64,000 nucleotides of DNA from Parascedosporium putredinis (Eukaryota; Ascomycota; Sordariomycetes; Microascales; Microascaceae), in assembly GCA_949357655.1 (NCBI GenBank), contig CASHTG010000004.1, positions 124,001 through 188,000 on the forward strand, in the 5' to 3' direction. Below, one piece after another: positions 37,541-49,575 of this stretch. The notes beneath the pieces were generated by a model. The model saw nothing but the letters and a program-made list of their open reading frames with translations, ran no database searches and had not been told where the DNA came from. A program made the translations under genes and the position numbers. The first letter of the stretch is position 1. Each line of letters opens with the position of its first letter.

Positions 37541-39467
37541 ATGGAGACGGCAATAGATCTTCAGCTGCCATGGGTGGTGATTGGTGGCAAGAATATCACG
37601 TATTATCTTGTGATTGGCGCAGGACTGCTGCTTGCCTGGATCTTGAAGCAAAAAACCGCCTGTTTCACGGTGGATGCACCATTTTACAAGGCGTCGAGGA
37701 TAAAATGGACCCTGGATGCAGAAAACTTGATCATTGATAGTTATCGAAAGGTAATGGCAGTCCTGAAGCTTTCCCCCAGTCCCTTTGCCCTCTTCCAGAT
37801 CGAATGGGTCCGGTTAATATACAGCACGGGCCCGTGCGGAACTTTCCAGTCGCGGACGACAGTTGCTAACTTCGAGCTACAGTTCCAGGATCGAGTATAT
37901 CAGATTAAGGCGACCGAAGGCATCCAGGTTCTCATTCCTGCGAAGCTCATTGGCGAGCTGAGAGGACTGCCGGAAGATGTCCTGAGCGCGACGGAGGCAG
38001 TGAGCGAGGTATGTCTGGTGCTTTGTTCTTGGAAAGTTTGGTCCCCAGCTAACAGAAGTGGAGGCCCTGCAAACCAAATACACCAAGTTCAGCGCCGGCC
38101 ACAACGGTGACATGCTCTCCATGGTAATCCGTAAAAATCTTTCCCAGAACCTGGCTAGGCTTGTGCCTCAGCTCAAGGATGAACTCGAGGCTATTGTTGC
38201 TACTGAGTTTCCCGAGTGCAAAGGTAATAACTTTCCATCCTTCCATTGTCTACCCCCACGCATCGTCATCCAACACTCAGTTTTTCTGCAAGTCAGCTAA
38301 TCAAGTTCCCGTAGATTGGACCCCATTCAAATTTCAGCCCTTTGCGCTGCGCGCTGTTGCCCGGATGAGCGGCCGTGCTTTCGTCGGCCCCTCCATCAAC
38401 CGCCAGGAACGGTGGATGGACGTCTCGACCAATTACGCTGTCCATATCTTTCTCGCCGTTGTCAAACTCCAGCTTTTCCCAGAGTGGCTGCGCCCATTTG
38501 GCCAGTTTCTCGTCTCAGAGCTCCGCGCCCTCAAGCGCGACCTCAACATGGCGCAGGAGCTTCTTGAGCCCGTTATCCAGGAGAGACTACGAGATATGGA
38601 AATGCCGGGATACGAAAAGGCACCCGATGACTTGATACAATGGATTCTCGAAGCCCTCCCGGATAAGGAGAAGGCGGATATCGCCGCGCAGACTCAACTT
38701 CAGCTCCTCTTGTCGGCAGCGTCTATTCATACGACGAACAACTTGCTGACCGATTGCATGTACGATTTGGCGGCACATCCCGAAGTTCAAGAAATGTTGA
38801 GAGAGGAGGCTTATCAAATTCTCGAAGTGGAGAAAGGCTGGTCGAGGAAGGATAGCATGGCCAAGTTGAAGAAGATGGATAGCTTCATGAAGGAGGTTCA
38901 GCGGGTGTCCGGCAATATCAGTATGCATCACCTCTCAGCCACTGGCTACTGCCACATGGCGCACCCTCCCCCTCCTTAAACAGTTGTAGACATACATGGA
39001 CCCCTGTTGCCTCAAAGACTAACATGTGCAACCAACCTTTTAGCTTCCTTCATCCGCAAAGTTATCAAGCCTATCGATCTCTCGGACGGGACCCACCTTC
39101 CTGCGGGCACGAAGCTCCTTGCCCCTCAAGCGGGTTTCTCGCGCGACGAGCGCTACTTCTCCGATCCCGAGACGTTTGACGCACTTCGATTCTATAACCT
39201 GCGTCAGCAGTCGGAAGAAAACGCCAACCGGTGGCAGTTCACCTCCATTTCCGATGTCAACTTAGACTTCGGCGCCGGAAAGCACGCGTGCCCTGGACGT
39301 TTCTTCGCGGGCAACGAGGTCAAGATGGCGCTCGCCTACTTTTACTCAACTACGACGTGAAGCTAAAGGAGGGGCAATCGAGGCCAAAGTCCATGGTGGT
39401 GGTCATGAGTAAGGCTCCGGATGCTGGTGCGGAGATATTATTCAGAAGGAGGTCCTTGGTGGACTGA
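37541..39467 (+). CDS. Cytochrome P450 monooxygenase (microsomal)
   Basis: ER-anchored P450 of the fungal group that includes ent-kaurene-oxidase-like enzymes; substrate unknown. Exons 37541-37750, 37883-38008, 38064-38223, 38315-38920 and 39044-39467, about 508 residues, normal length. It begins with a membrane anchor (YYLVIGAGLLLAWIL). Family blocks are SEALQTKYTKFSAGHNGDML across the second intron, the I-helix SAASIHTTNNLL, the K-helix ExxR motif in KEVQRVSG, FSRDERYFSDPETFDALRF, and the haem loop FGAGKHACPGRFFA with its Cys ligand. One T is missing from TTTT at 39340-39343, after which restored LLNYDVKLKEG is a normal P450 ending. No terpene cyclase, polyketide synthase or other tailoring gene lies nearby, so it does not look like part of a metabolite cluster within this window. 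NADPH-P450 reductase would be its usual electron donor. Confidence 0.9.
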
Positions 39468-40886
39468 GAGGGGCTGAACTTATCAGCGACCTCTGTCCGT
39501 GCCTCCCGCACACGTTTGGTGGAGGATATAGCGCGGGGCTGCCTCCGCCCAATACCAAAGGCCATATGTAATGGGCGCGATACATGGAGTTGGGGCTTGG
39601 TGCGACCTGCCCCAGCGGGCCGCATGGAATGGAAAACGGGACGCGAGAGGATTGGCCTTGCGAAGATGGCCTGGAGCCCCTTGGCGTCCCTCAAAGACCG
39701 AAACTCCCTCAAAATGGAGCTGGGACGAGGCGTCACAGGAGGGCGTGCCCTTTTCTGCGGCCGCCGAATTTCTTCCAGGTTTGCATGTGGCCTTCTGTGT
39801 GGCGGTCTCTATTCGGCGAGTGGATACCGGCAGCCACCGCCCTTTTTTTCTTTTTGTATATAATGCTGGGGAGGTGAGCAAAACGCGGAGAATCCGGCAC
39901 AGTTCCGGCCGGTCTCTGTACGCCTCGACTCTTCTTATTGGATTTTCGGGATGGTTCTAGCATGGAGTTATGGTGGTAGCCAGGTGTACATATTGGGGAA
40001 ACATACAAAGCACCAGAAAAAAAAAGCACCAGAATAAAAGGAAGGGACGAGGAAAATGGATGTCCTCCTCCCTCCAGCTTGAGAATTAAGAGTATGCCAA
40101 GACAGATGGTTAAGACTGCTACATGTAAGACGTGAATCCTTGAAGAGAGAAAAGCTAGGTGGGCCGGTTTCGGTATCCTTGGCCGCTGATGGAATCGCGA
40201 AGCCCTGAGCCTTGCTTTGATCTCCTTTGTGAAGTTGGGACGGGATATATGCCATGCTAAGGCCTCTATGCCTTGCTTCCTTTCCCTTCTTTACATAAAT
40301 ACTAGGCAGGTGATAAGACTGCGATGATTGACTAGCACTAGGGGAAGCGTCGTGATGTATGGAGAGACCATGTGTATATGGATATATATATAAGTAAGAG
40401 ATATGCTGCTCATGTGTATTCCAACGAAAGGTGTACAGAGGGAGTAGCTTCAAAATGTACATGTGAGAGTAAAAACGCGAAAGCACTCTGCGTGGAGCAA
40501 ACTGTGCTAGGTATATGCGATAGATGAGCCCTCTTGTTCCCTTTCCTTCTTTTGTCACATGGTATCGGGATGGTGATCAAGAGTGGAAAGGCAGAATAAG
40601 AGAAGAGGTGGACTTAAAACGAGTGGGCAGAGGGCATGGAAAAGGGAAGAAGAATTGCTCCCCCAGGGACAAGTCCATGTCCCTTGTGCACAGTCATGCC
40701 GGTAGATGCAAAATGTGGTGGGTGAGAATGGGTTAAACAGAGGCAAGAATGCATCGTCTGCTTGTAATGAATGCAGGTGTTCGCCCCTCTCCTCTCGCGA
40801 AGGGGGACCTAGGGCCGGAGCTGTTGTTGTCTTCAGCTTGAGGGCGCATGGTAGATTCTGTGCCACGAGCTGTGCAGATGGACGAT
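39468..40886. other. Convergent 3' region, P450 and CVNH genes
   Basis: Spacer of about 1.4 kb between two 3' ends, with an AT-rich piece (TATATGGATATATATATAAG near 40376-40395). No gene recognised. Confidence 0.5.
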
Positions 40887-41604
40887 CTATGCGGGACTCG
40901 CGTCAAAGGAGTCTATTTCGACGCCTATAAGACAGGACACGAAAAAAAAGAAGATTAGCGAGGTTGCATGATCCAGGAGAGCAACGGCCAACCTTACCCA
41001 AGTATCCGAAGCAGGAGAGGATCCCATCCACGTTTTCGATCACCTCATCTAGCGCGAATATCTGTTAGTGACGCCTGGGAACTTTTTTGAAGCGCGTTTC
41101 CGCTTGTTTTTTTAGGTGACGCTGGTAGTGCTTACTCAAGTTGATGGTTGTTGTCCTGGGGCCGCCCCACGTTGGCTTGCACTGGCAGGTCAAGAAGGAA
41201 CTCCTGGTCGTGCAGGTCTGGCACGTTGGTTGAAAGCCGCCGCTGTAAAGATGGTGGAAGTAATCGACAAGTTAGTTACGCGGAACCTAAAACGTTGAAA
41301 GGTAAAACCGGCGCGGAGCCGCATGGCACACGGCAAAAACACCCCCGGCCCTCTGAGACTTACTCTTGCTTCGCGGTGAGATCGCCTTCTTGGTTCGACA
41401 AGCAGTCGTTGAGGGAGATGAAGGAGGTGCGGAGCTTGTTGTCGTCGTCGAGGCACTCGGCGACCATGAAGTGCCGGTATAACGTCTCGTTTTCGAAGCC
41501 GAGCTGCCACCGCGTACAGGTTTCCCAGAAGCCATCGACGACGCCTTGCGCGGCTACGGAGCTGGCGAGGGCCCCAGTAGGAGGAGGGACTGCGTGTTCA
41601 CCAT
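40887..41604 (-). CDS. Small secreted protein with CVNH (cyanovirin-N homology) domain
   Basis: Predicted secreted lectin-like protein of about 145 residues. Exons 41604-41364, 41242-41136, 41048-40998 and 40924-40887; phases agree throughout. A signal peptide (MVNTQSLLLLGALASSVAAQ) precedes the domain. CVNH pattern: MVAECLDDDNKLRTSFISLN, DCLSNQEGDL, then a second half with a Cys-rich insert (CQTCTTRSSFLTCQCKPTW) and NEVIENVDGILSCFG, matching the family's repeated 'DLN..I.N..G.L' structure. CVNH domains are carbohydrate-binding in several fungi and ferns; the ligand here is unknown. One G is missing within the signal peptide (CCCC on the plus strand, 41572-41575), which otherwise hides the start. 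The third exon's acceptor was set at GCTAG because an upstream CAG would bring in a stop. It could act on the fungus's own wall or in host or competitor contact (inference). Confidence 0.8.
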
Positions 41605-44600
41605 TTTTGTGTATAGGGTTTGGTTGGAAGGGGGAAGAAGAAAGAGGAGAAAAAGGTGAAGAAAGAAGAAAAGAGGTCGAGGGGTCCGATGGGCGAAATG
41701 GTGGTGATGTGTGTGGCCTTGTTTCTCGATATGCAAGGAAGCTTGTTCTGCTGGGCTTCTCGAAGCAATGCGAGTATGAGGGAAAGATTGCAGGTGCGCG
41801 TGCGCTGTGTGTGTAAAGACGAGGAGAAGACACAACCTTTTCTTTCAGCTCTGATGAGGCCGGGGAGTCCCTCGAGGAGGTTACGCGTGAAGCTGAGAGT
41901 GTGCCAGGGCACAACCACGTCTTTTTCTGGAAAGCGAATCAAAAACTAGAAAAAGAGATTTGGGCTTCTGGGCGTTCCCTCTTTTGTTTCTCTCCTTTTC
42001 TTCTGTCGACGGAAATAGATGGGAGGTGGCGGGGGATTCTCCCGCGAAGCCGCTATTCGTCTTATTGCCTGCTTTGTCCTTTGCGGGTGGCCGGTTTTAC
42101 CAGGGATCGCTCCAAGTCGAACCGAAATAAGCACATGCACCGTTCTTGGAGCTTTGGGAGAAAAGAAAGATCTTAGGCTAGAGAGTATGCATGCCACTTG
42201 TAAGTCCCAATCCAGAAGATGACAACGCGGACGGCTAGCAGCAACAGGGGAGAAAAGAGGGAAGCGCGGCGAATATAAATAAATGTCGGTGCCACTAGCC
42301 TCCTCCTCATCTCGCTCTTCCCCTTCTTTTTTTTATTCTTCCTCTCTCGAACCACTGCCAACCTCGAATGGCCTCTTTTCCTTTTTTGTGGACCCCCTTG
42401 CCTTGCCGACCATGGTAGCATCATCAAAAGAACATGTAAGCCGTCACGCGGTGAACGGCGGGAACTCCTCCCAGACTCATGATCGGGTGCATCCCCACCG
42501 AGAGAGGGCGCGGGGACCAAGACTTACAGTCCCATTGAACCTCTTGGACGAGCTCCGATCATCTCCCGGGTGGATGGGGGAGGGGAACAAGCTCTCCCTC
42601 TGCACACTCGTTACCAGGCTTTATAGATAATCCGAAAGCTTGACTGACAATCCTCCTGCACACTCCTCTTCCACTTGCTCTTCCTACTCTTCCTTCTCTT
42701 TCCTGGCATGTCAGGTGGGGGAGGGTAGTTAATCAGGCTAAAGGACGGCATCTCAATGGGAACAAGATTCGCCGCCAATTTGTCAAGACTGACCAACGTA
42801 ATATATCGTACATGCCTAATTGAACTGTGCCAGTTTGCGGGAGAGGCAGGTGACATGGGAAGAGGGGAGTCAAGAGATTCCCAGTCCTTGACTTGCTCGG
42901 AAAGCGTAGATGGGGATCGGAACCGAAGGGGGTGGACCTTTTAGTCCCTCCCCAAGTCTGGAGCCGCTCATTTGCGTTTTATGCACCCCGGACTATTCTA
43001 GGGTCGAAGACCTCGCTGATAATCTCTGTGGAAGGAAGCTAGAGACGCGGAACGGTGATGAACTGCATGCGCGCGCGGTGGGGACGAGAAAGATGGAGGG
43101 GACGGATGTGTGTGAAGGCAATAGATCCATGGATGGTTCAATGTTGGCAAAGCTGCATTCGTCTTCGCGAGCTTGCTTTCTCTTCAAATCTTTTTCTAGG
43201 AGGCTCACTTCCGTCCGAAGGGTTGGAGAGGAGGCAATTGAACTTTGCCCATCTTTACCTAATCTACTTTCAAAGGTGTATTCGCGTTACTACAGCGCGT
43301 CCAGGCGAGAAGGAAATCCGGACGTGGAAAAACTGCCGAAAAACCCTCGTCAACACCATTCAAGAACCATTGGCTCCTTTACTACCCGGCTACTTGTAGA
43401 TTTACCCTAACCCATCTCGAACTCACTCAAACCACCGCATCCCAGAGGATCCTCCCTTCTTTCTCTTCGCTCACTTTTTTGTTCTTTTTAATGTGCTCCC
43501 CTTTTTTCAGACCTCTTCCCAACGCGGGGCGGGAAGTGGGCGGAGTGATTTGGGAGAGGGCGGCCGACAAGCCCTCACGCCGCGTAGGGGCATTAGACCG
43601 CAGATTCGGGATGCTTGAAACAAATGGAGAAAGGGCCCCTAAAATAGCTCGCGAGGCTCAGAAGTAGGGGGATATTGGTTCCGCGGCACCAGATTAAGAT
43701 CTCCGCTCGGCATATAAGGGAGAGCGGGAAGCTGACGCAAGTTTCCCTCCCTTCTTTGCTGACTTTCTCCTTCTTCCCCTCCTCTTTTTTTCTTCTTTCT
43801 TTTTACATTTTGTTTGTATTTGATTTCTCTTATAAACCTCCTCTCCTGGTCTCTTCCGGATATGGTCCCGAGCCGGCCGCCGAGACTCCATACGCCCAAC
43901 CAGGATCCGGGAACCCGGCTTCCCGGCCACAGTTTACGGGCGGTGGCGGGGCCCGGCCTTTGCCGGAGGTGAGAACGCCGGGGGCTGACTCGGGGACATT
44001 GAGGCGCCAACTTCCGCTGCACAAGGGTTTCCAGTCACCTGCATAAGGGAAAACAAAACAAACCCGTGATGACAAACACGACGTCTGCACGGGTGCGAAC
44101 AAGGCGATTCACTGTCAAGGGATCAACTGTTATGAGACAGATAAAGGAAAATAATGATTAACGTCGGCTGTGTTTGCTGTTGCCGCGCCGAGCGGAAACA
44201 AGACCATACTAGATGTACTTGCTTAGCGCCACTGCTGGCTACATGTAGATTCATGAACCCATCCAGTATATTCACATTTCTACAGAGCAGCAGCCCGCGA
44301 CACAATCACCGTTCTGTATCTTACTAAATTCTCAACAAACACACCTGGCCAAAGTCTGCCGGTGTCATTACGATATGGCAACAAATCGTGCACTCTACAC
44401 CGCGGCTTGCACAATTCTCTCGTAAGCAAGGACTTTTATCAAGCGAGCGGTATTAGAGGGCCCGGACTCACCCTCCTCCCGACCCCTACTCACCTCACGG
44501 TGCCTACTAGAAGCGGCTCCACGGTCATCTGTACTCACTAACATGTTCACGAATCGATGGAGCGCAGCGTTGCAAGGTAGAAGAACCGAATCATTATAAC

Positions 44601-45068
44601 TACCAGATGAGAGCAAAGTCCCGGAGATATGGAACACAACAATGGCAATGGCCAACCGGGAGAGAAAGACAGAAAAAGTACACAAAGATGAAAACCCAAA
44701 GTCCCAACACCATTATTACCGAAAGACGCCAGCCTCCCCTGGGGTCTTTTTGAAAAATATCCCGCCCGCGCGCGCGTGAAGTCGTGCGTGCCCTGTCTCA
44801 GCTTGAGACAACTACCCTGGCACGGTCTCTTAAACTCATACCTGTCATTTTGTGAATAGAATGACATGTCTGGCCAAAACCAGTCTCGTTCGAGTCGACT
44901 CGAGTCAATCGAGTCGTACTAAGCGGGAACAAAATAGGAAAAAGAGGTCCAAGTCGGTTGATCATTTTCCTTTCTTTTTTCTTCTTCGTTCTTTCTTCCT
45001 CCCCTGCCCCCTTTTCCCAACTGCGTGTAAAAGGGGTTTTGTACATATCGAGGAAAAGGGATAGACTC
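41605..45068. other. Gene-free stretch between CVNH and Nce102-like genes
   Basis: About 3.5 kb. No recognisable gene. A TATAAGG motif at about 43713, followed by a pyrimidine-rich tract (43740-43830) and a short GC-rich open frame up to 44046, resembles a small transcription unit but has no supporting homology. A short palindrome (CGAGTCGACTCG, 44891-44902) lies near the right end. Confidence 0.4.
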
Positions 45069-45599
45069 TTAGACGCCGACCTGAGCCATGCTAGGCCTCG
45101 AGGACACGAAGGAGCCACCGCCGAGGCCTCCCCTCCTGCCATCCTTCCAGGTGAAGAAGAGGGAGGCGGCGAAGCAGGCAAAGAGGAACCACATGAACGC
45201 AGTACTCGCCTGAATCTCGCGGCACCTCTTCTCGTCGTTGGCGGAACCCCAAGCAATGTAATTCCTAGGCAGCTTGTCGGCGTTGAGGTTCGAGCAGTTG
45301 ACGGCGCGGATCTTGGCGGCGAGGACGATGGCGTCGATAAAGACAAAGAGGGTGGCGAGGCCGTCGAGCACGAGCTGGGCAATGTACACCTGGACGGCGG
45401 GGACGAAGACGGTGAGGAAGCCGTAAATGGTGGCAATCCAGGCCAGGATGGCGACAAACATGGAGAAATTTATGGCGGCGTTGGCGGAGCTGGAGGCGTT
45501 GATCTCGTTGGCGATGACGTTGCCGAGCAGGGCGACGAGCAGGAGACACCAGAGGAACTGGAGGCCCCGAAGGACCAGGTTCACGAGGCTGAATTCCAT
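45069..45599 (-). CDS. nce102: MARVEL-domain membrane protein, Nce102-like
   Basis: Tetraspan plasma-membrane protein of the Nce102/non-classical export group, which in yeast and Aspergillus organises eisosomes and senses sphingolipids. Single exon, 176 residues, the usual size. The N-terminus MEFSLVNLVLRGLQFLWCLLLVALLGNVI and further helices IAWIATIYGFLTVFVPAV, LVLDGLATLFVFIDAIVLAA and AFMWFLFACFAASLFF give four membrane spans; the loop NCSNL...CREIQAS carries two Cys and is followed by a Gly/Ser-rich cytoplasmic tail. The ATG at 45599 was preferred over an in-frame ATG at 45623 because it gives the conserved MEFSLVN start. It is one of only two genes in the window without a frameshift. Confidence 0.88.
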   Translation of the reverse strand: MEFSLVNLVLRGLQFLWCLLLVALLGNVIANEINASSSANAAINFSMFVAILAWIATIYGFLTVFVPAVQVYIAQLVLDGLATLFVFIDAIVLAAKIRAVNCSNLNADKLPRNYIAWGSANDEKRCREIQASTAFMWFLFACFAASLFFTWKDGRRGGLGGGSFVSSRPSMAQVGV

Positions 45600-48500
45600 T
45601 GTGAGTAGCGCTTTTGGCCACAAGTTTGTATGTTGGATGAGAGTGGTCGAGGAAGATGCGGTACGGAAATGGGATATCCGCTAAAACAGGTAGGTAGAAG
45701 CTCTGCGAGGGTTGGTGTATTGGGTTGTGGTGATGAGGATGTAGAAGCTGTCAAGCTCGTGGTTTTGTAAACACAGAGGTTGAGAGGTGTAACAGCTTCG
45801 CGGAAAGCAAGGTTGAGAAAAAGATGGAGTGAGTGGGGGTGGAGTATTATTATTGTCTTGGGAAGATGTCGAACAGGTTGACAAATGTGTGGTCAGTCAA
45901 AAACGTCCTGTTGCTATGCGCCCACACAAAGACGGGAGAAGGAAGATGGGGAGCAGGGTGACGAACGGGAGGGTATATCTCAGGATTGCCCCGAGATCAA
46001 ATATAAGTTGTTTCCCAACCAAGTACCTTTTTTCTTCTTTTCTTTTCAGGAGGGTCGCCTCCGTATGCCTGTTTTCTCTTTTCTTCTCTTTGTTGGTCTC
46101 GTTGATTGTCTAGTGACTTTTTAGCGGGCGAGTGACGGAAGTTTGACCAGAACTCAAAACGATGGTCTGGCGATATGGGAGCTGGGAAACGTGAAGCCAA
46201 GGGGCCAAGAAAAGAAAAAGAAAGAAAAAGGAAAAAGAAACAGAATTGGGACTAATAGGACAGACAGTCTCAAGGTATCGGTACATGCGGCGCCGATTGA
46301 CCCAACGACGACGCTCTTTGTCGCGCTGGAAGGACCGACTGTCGTCTCGCCAGTCAATCGTTGCCGCATGCGGTTGCTCAGTGGACCAAACGTGTGTTAC
46401 GTTGACGTCGTCTCGCCAATGCGACGCTGCGATTTGCCCCGGTGATCAGCTGGTGGTGGGGTAACGAGGGGCAGCTCTCATAGGTTGACGGGAGCTTTCC
46501 AGGTACCTGTACATATTGTACATATCGGCAGATCGATGATATCACCGCTTCCCAGAGCTTTTTGCGCGCCGACTGAGACAAGCGCAGAAATACTTTGAAT
46601 GATTTTTTTAATTGTGTCTGTTGCGTCGCGGCTCCTCCGGCACGGCCAGCGCGAAACGAGTTGAGCTTGGTTAGAGGAGGGGCTGTGGGCTCACTCGCAC
46701 ACCTAATCTAACGACCATGGATTTTTCCCTGATGAGCCGCCACTGGACGCGTGTTGTTCATCTCCGCCGCCCCTGATGATGAAGAGCTTGTTCGTGATAC
46801 TTGTGCAAAAACCCCCTCCAACTGTTTCCCTTGTCTTGGTCAGTGAATAAGCTACAGGTCATGCTGCTCCGTTTTGAATCCCATATTGGCATGCGACTGA
46901 ATTAGATTTCCTAGCCATACATGTAAATCAAGGGCAGGTCTTTCTCGGTACGTTCAATGTCAGACATGCATTGGATCTATCTAATACTGCGAGTCGAGGA
47001 GACCCTCCTCGCCACGCCAAGAATTCCGGAAGGCGACGGCCCATCAGGCGAAGCAACATCCTGGAACAGAAAACATCTATTTTTCTGGGCAGATCCCTTG
47101 ATACGATTAGAATAACAGACTCGGCGCCAAGCCCACTGATGGTGGCCCTGGTAGCCCTAAGGAAAACCGGATCCTGCAAGCTCTTCAGACCGCAGCAGCA
47201 CATGCTTCAATGGTCTGGGGACCATTCCTGCAGGTTCAATCCGTCTGGCGGCGCGATACATTCGGGACTTTCCCACCTTCTCTCACTTCTCTTACAACAC
47301 GCAGCTGCAGGGGCCCTTTCTTTAGTAAAAATTCTCCGGGTCGCAGGCGAGATTCCTTTGTACTCGATTGGGCCATCCCTCGGTGCCTCTCATGCCTTGC
47401 CCCAGCGCCGCGAAGTCATCCCACCCGTTTCCGAGTCGGAATCTTCCGAGAGATTGACTGGACCCTAGTGCTTTGCCAGCATCAGCCGTTTTTCCGAGTT
47501 TCTGATAGCCGCCGCATCTCTCACCCACTCGATCAAATGCGCACCTCGACTGACGTGCATACAATCGGGGGCCTGTTGATGACCCTTTTTTGTTCTACTG
47601 GTCCTAAGAATAGAAGAAGAATAGAAATAGAGAAAGTAGAGGTCTTGACCTGTGTGGATCTTTACCACGCCTTTGGGCGAAACGCCGTGTTTCCAGAGCA
47701 CGTTTCGCAGGTTGTCGCTTTAGCGAGAATGGTTGGCTTAGAGCTCGCTTGATTGAAGTCCCGAGGATTACCTCAGCCCCTCCCCCAAAACGTGCTGCCT
47801 CGTCCTGATTCCCAGCGCCAATGGGTGATAACTCGCCGGTAAGAAACCAACATAGCTCGAGACAGTGCAAACCGGCGAAACAACTCATGATACGTCTATG
47901 GGACGTTTTCTTCCCCCTGGATTGAGCGCTGGATTGCGTGTCTGTGATGCGCACCGTTTCCTTTTTTCTTGTCCCTTTTCCCTTCCCATTCACGCTTCTG
48001 GGCGGGTTCGATTGCCTAATCATGCACGTCACTCGGCAATCCTACCCGGCCGGGTCCTTTGCAACATGAGAGAATCTTTGTAATTGAATGGGCAAGCAAG
48101 CCGCCCGGGACCCGGAACCATCATTCTTGATGCGGGACGGCGCTAATAGAAAAACAGAGTTCGGCTACAAATTCCCCGACGGAACCTACTACTAAGACAC
48201 ACGCGAACTGGATTTGGACGATGGATGGATCCATCAGTCGTCACTTTCCCGACCCCGAGCCTAGCAGCTGAGTGGTTTTTTCTTTTTCTACGATTATATG
48301 AAAAAAAAAAAAGAGACAAAAAGAAAGAAAAGAAACTATCAAAAAGCGCTCCGCTTTCGGTAAAGAAGCAGGGAGGATAATGGGACTTGGATTCGCCACG
48401 GGAGCATCCGACATGTCTGGGCACATGCCCCATGACGCCACAACCACCTCTTCTTCAGCCCAAAAGGGTTAAATAACTAACCAGGCGCAGACTCAACATT

Positions 48501-49575
48501 CCCGCGAAAGCCCCTTCATCAGTTCACCAGTGCCCAGTGGGAGACCGGTTGGTGTTCTTTCGAGCTTGGCTCCCAAAGGCTGCCCATTAACCTAATCCGC
48601 TAGCTCTCCATCTAGCGGGTTTGGCTGCCCCCCTTTCTCTGTCGGCTCGTAGCTTGTGCTTCGGTAGCAGATGCATCATTGCCGAGAGCTCCGGCTCCCT
48701 CAGCCACTTTCGTCATTCCCGTTCATGACGTTTGTCACGGGTATCCATCCTTGGCGAGCCTTGTCTTCTTCCTCGGTGACTTGGGTGCCGTTGTTTTTCT
48801 TTCTTCAAACGGACTCTTCGGTTTAGCGCTCCGGGTGTAAGTGAACGCTTACTTCGCTTGACCTAGACTTGCTTTCACCTCGGCTTCAGAAGCTCCCCCA
48901 AAGAAAGCAACTCCGTTCTTTCCCCAGCGCGAGAATTGCAAGGTTACCAGCTACACCATGGAAAGCACATGCTCCTTCGTCCCTACTATCACTGCAATGA
49001 AGAACTTGACTTGGCCGATAAACGTGGGTGGGCAGGCAAGGTAATAAGCTCAGATGCTTCCTATTTGCTAAACTAGTTGATGATGAAGCTCACCCACTTC
49101 CTCCCACGTGCATGACAAAAGGTAACGAGGCGAACGGATAACGGAAATGTTACGACTGGCACCACCCACTTTGTAGAGATCTCCTCATGTCTAGTCAGGG
49201 CCGGCCCTTTTGGCCGTCACACTCTTCCCTGACACGCTCTTTCCCGACGCCTTTATCGTATCATTTTTAGAAAGGGAAAGAGCATGGTATGGGGCTTGTC
49301 TTCATTGTGCCGGGCCTGGACATGTGAAAGCCCCCGACCGGCGTGCAATAATACAGTCGATTTTGCAGGTAGTCCTGAAGCCCTGGCCTGGAGTCCATTT
49401 GTTTAGACAACTCACACTCGATGGAATCACAGCAAGTCGGAGAATTGGAAAGTTTGAAAATATGTCCGTGGTACCATCGCTAAAGGTCGTCAAAGACCAT
49501 TGCCTATAAACTGTGCCCCTTTATGCTCATGTAATCAGTATCAAGCACACGACCGACACCCACTATTCCATCTCT
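45600..49575. other. Gene-free stretch between Nce102-like and PNGase A genes
   Basis: About 4 kb. The first part is the Nce102-like promoter. Open frames of 165 and 180 codons on the plus strand (46971-47468 and 47210-47752) overlap each other in different frames, show no recognisable domain and are probably chance. An A12 run lies at about 48300-48312. No gene recognised. Confidence 0.45.

Noticed and set aside
37541..45599. Secondary-metabolite gene cluster around the P450
   Set aside because: No backbone synthase, transporter or cluster regulator is present in the flanking 10 kb.
46971..47752. Two overlapping open frames of 165 and 180 codons
   Set aside because: They overlap in different frames and neither shows recognisable motifs.
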